Shown here: positions 62,832 to 64,000 of the stretch, piece after piece
Layout of the letters: each line of letters starts with the position of its first letter
Position numbering within the stretch: position 1 is the stretch's first letter
Notes under the pieces: model-generated
The model's database searches: none
Told to the model about the DNA's origin: nothing
The model's input: the letters and a program-made list of their open reading frames with translations, nothing else
Source of the DNA: an uncultured Roseicyclus sp.
GTDB taxonomy: Bacteria; Pseudomonadota; Alphaproteobacteria; Rhodobacterales; Rhodobacteraceae
Direction: 5' to 3'
Length of the DNA: 64,000 bases
Assembly (NCBI GenBank): GCA_947491935.1
Contig: CANLLF010000002.1
Span: 248,001 to 312,000 of the forward strand
Translations under genes and position numbers: made by a program

Positions 62832-63707
62832 ATGGCCACCAACGATAGCACCCCGATGTCGGCACGCGGATTTTCCGAAGACGCGATGCGAGGGCTTGAG
62901 GATCTGGACGCGCGGCTGCCGCCGCCGGGCGCCTCCACCAAGCCCGCCTTCACCCGCAGCTTTCGCAAGACCGACCGCCTGTCCAAGGACATGGCGGCGG
63001 GCGGCGGGCTGATCACCGGCAAGGATGGTGAGAAACGGCCACATTATTGGGGTCACCGCGAGCGGTTACGCACGCGGTTCCTGTCGGGCGGGCACCAGCC
63101 GATGCCGGATTACGAGGTGCTTGAGCTGATGTTGTTCAACGCTATTCCGAAGATCGACGTGAAGCCGCTGGCGAAGCGGTTGTTGTCGGCCTTCGGCGAT
63201 CTCAACGGCGTTGTCGCCGCGTCCGAGCACCGGGTGCTGCAGATCGAAGGCGCTAACCGCAAGGTCTATCTCCAACTGCGCATCGTGGAGGCCTTTGCCC
63301 ACCGTATGGCGCAGGCCAGCATCCTACACCGGGAGGTGGTGTCGAGCTGGGACGCGCTGATTTCCTATTGCCGCACCGCCATGGCCCATCGCGAAACCGA
63401 GCAGTTCCGGGTTCTGTTCCTGGATCGCAAGAATGTGCTGATCGCCGATGAAGAGCAGGCGCGGGGGACGGTCGACCACGTTCCGGTCTATCCGCGTGAA
63501 GTGGTGAAGCGCGCGTTGGAATTGTCAGCAACGGCGATTATTCTGGTGCATAATCACCCGTCGGGCGATCCGACGCCGAGCCAATCCGACATCGAGATGA
63601 CCGACAAGATTGCCGAGGTTTGTGGCGTGCTGGATATCACGGTCCACGATCACGTCATTATCGGGAAGGCCGATGAGTTGAGTTTCCGCTCTGCAGGGCT
63701 GCTCTGA
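62832..63707 (+). CDS. radC: RadC family JAB domain DNA repair-associated protein
   Basis: A 291-residue protein with an N-terminal helix-hairpin-helix-like UPF0758 region (HRERLRTRFLSGG, DYEVLELMLFNAIPKIDVKPLAKRLL) and a C-terminal JAMM metalloprotease-like domain with HNHPSGDPTPSQSD (H240, H242, D253). The molecular role is unsettled; it is often linked to recombination or competence. ATG 62832 is chosen because the upstream in-frame codons include the AT-rich control region. A perfect CtrA box lies upstream. Confidence 0.92.
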   Translation: MATNDSTPMSARGFSEDAMRGLEDLDARLPPPGASTKPAFTRSFRKTDRLSKDMAAGGGLITGKDGEKRPHYWGHRERLRTRFLSGGHQPMPDYEVLELMLFNAIPKIDVKPLAKRLLSAFGDLNGVVAASEHRVLQIEGANRKVYLQLRIVEAFAHRMAQASILHREVVSSWDALISYCRTAMAHRETEQFRVLFLDRKNVLIADEEQARGTVDHVPVYPREVVKRALELSATAIILVHNHPSGDPTPSQSDIEMTDKIAEVCGVLDITVHDHVIIGKADELSFRSAGLL

Positions 63708-63726
63708 CAACGCCGCGTGGTCGCCG

Positions 63727-64000
63727 TTATTCCGGGCCGGACAGGACGCCCTGATACCGGATGATCAGCCCAATGGCGCGGACACGCGCGTGGACGTCAA
63801 ACGTGATGTCACCGTCCTCGGTCACGGTTTCCACCCCCTCGCAACTGGCCAAGACACCACTCGGCAGCGGCAGGCCAAAGCCGCGCAGGCTTATGATCGG
63901 AATGTAGAGGTCGGATCCGCGCATCTGCGGCTGCATCAGGAATTCGCTTGTCCCGACACGCTCTGCGATCACGCCGGGCCGGAGCAATCTTTGGGTGGAG
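63727..64000 (-). CDS. Protein of unknown function, C-terminal part (5' end beyond window)
   Basis: The frame is open to the window edge and ends at TAA 63727-63729, leaving 90 residues visible. They read as alternating beta-strands (GSDLYIPIISLRGFGLPLPSGVLASCEGVETVTEDGDITF..., HARVRAIGLIIRYQGVLSG), with no motif I can name. An inner-membrane or signal sequence cannot be judged without the 5' end. It converges on radC after a 19-bp gap. Confidence 0.5.
   Translation of the reverse strand, partial: STQRLLRPGVIAERVGTSEFLMQPQMRGSDLYIPIISLRGFGLPLPSGVLASCEGVETVTEDGDITFDVHARVRAIGLIIRYQGVLSGPE

Overview
The window is ordinary chromosomal DNA from a high-GC alphaproteobacterium, most likely Rhodobacterales (Rhodobacteraceae or Roseobacter-type). 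The evidence is the gene style: a glgBCAX-pgm-glgP operon, PutA controlled by a divergent Lrp-type regulator, a TctCBA transporter with TctDE, an MnmH/SelD selenium branch, two perfect CtrA-type boxes (TTAA-N7-TTAAC) and an FnrL-type box. Genes are very tightly packed. I found no insertion sequence, prophage, CRISPR array, rRNA or tRNA.

Layout. 1-354 is the 3' end of a zinc-type dehydrogenase. 546-13282 is a glycogen/alpha-glucan block: aglA on the plus strand converges on the minus-strand operon glgB-glgC-glgA-glgX-pgm-glgP, which covers synthesis, branching, debranching, phosphorolysis and glucose-1-P/glucose-6-P exchange. 13466-15523 holds a uronate-dehydrogenase-like SDR and an FAD amine/amino-acid oxidase. 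15601-19625 is putR/putA (proline to glutamate). 19605-20637 is a TetR repressor diverging from a small membrane protein across a near-perfect double operator.

20641-29064 is the most interesting block. A TctDE two-component system is co-transcribed with an orphan periplasmic binding protein. It diverges from tctCBA (tripartite tricarboxylate transporter), which is followed by a structured 200-bp spacer, a class III CoA-transferase and a short citrate-synthase-fold lyase (citryl-CoA lyase-like). Together they look like a sensing, uptake, CoA-activation and cleavage module for citrate or a related tricarboxylate.

29065-36833 has a convergent gap with a perfect CtrA box, a metallo-beta-lactamase/ABM gene pair, a beta-hydroxyacid dehydrogenase, mnmH, valS and small envelope genes. 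It ends in a non-coding patch with an FNR-type box and a long hairpin. 36834-45697 is housekeeping: two aminotransferases, ygfZ, ogt, a DUF3253 protein, yghU, an NTF2-like protein and ileS with a clear terminator. 45827-53606 has an FAD monooxygenase, an EamA exporter, a methyltransferase, a thioredoxin-reductase-like protein fused to a cyclic-nucleotide-binding domain and lacking the CxxC motif, a YcjF-like/YcjX pair, and truA. 53627-64000 has a FAD-oxidoreductase-SelD fusion, an orphan form-II CoxL-like molybdoenzyme coupled to a DUF2235 hydrolase, hrpB, meaB, radC behind a CtrA box, and a partial unknown gene.

Domain and motif calls come from reading the translated sequence; no database search was run. 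Substrates of transporters and of the oxidoreductase, hydrolase and lyase families are inferences.
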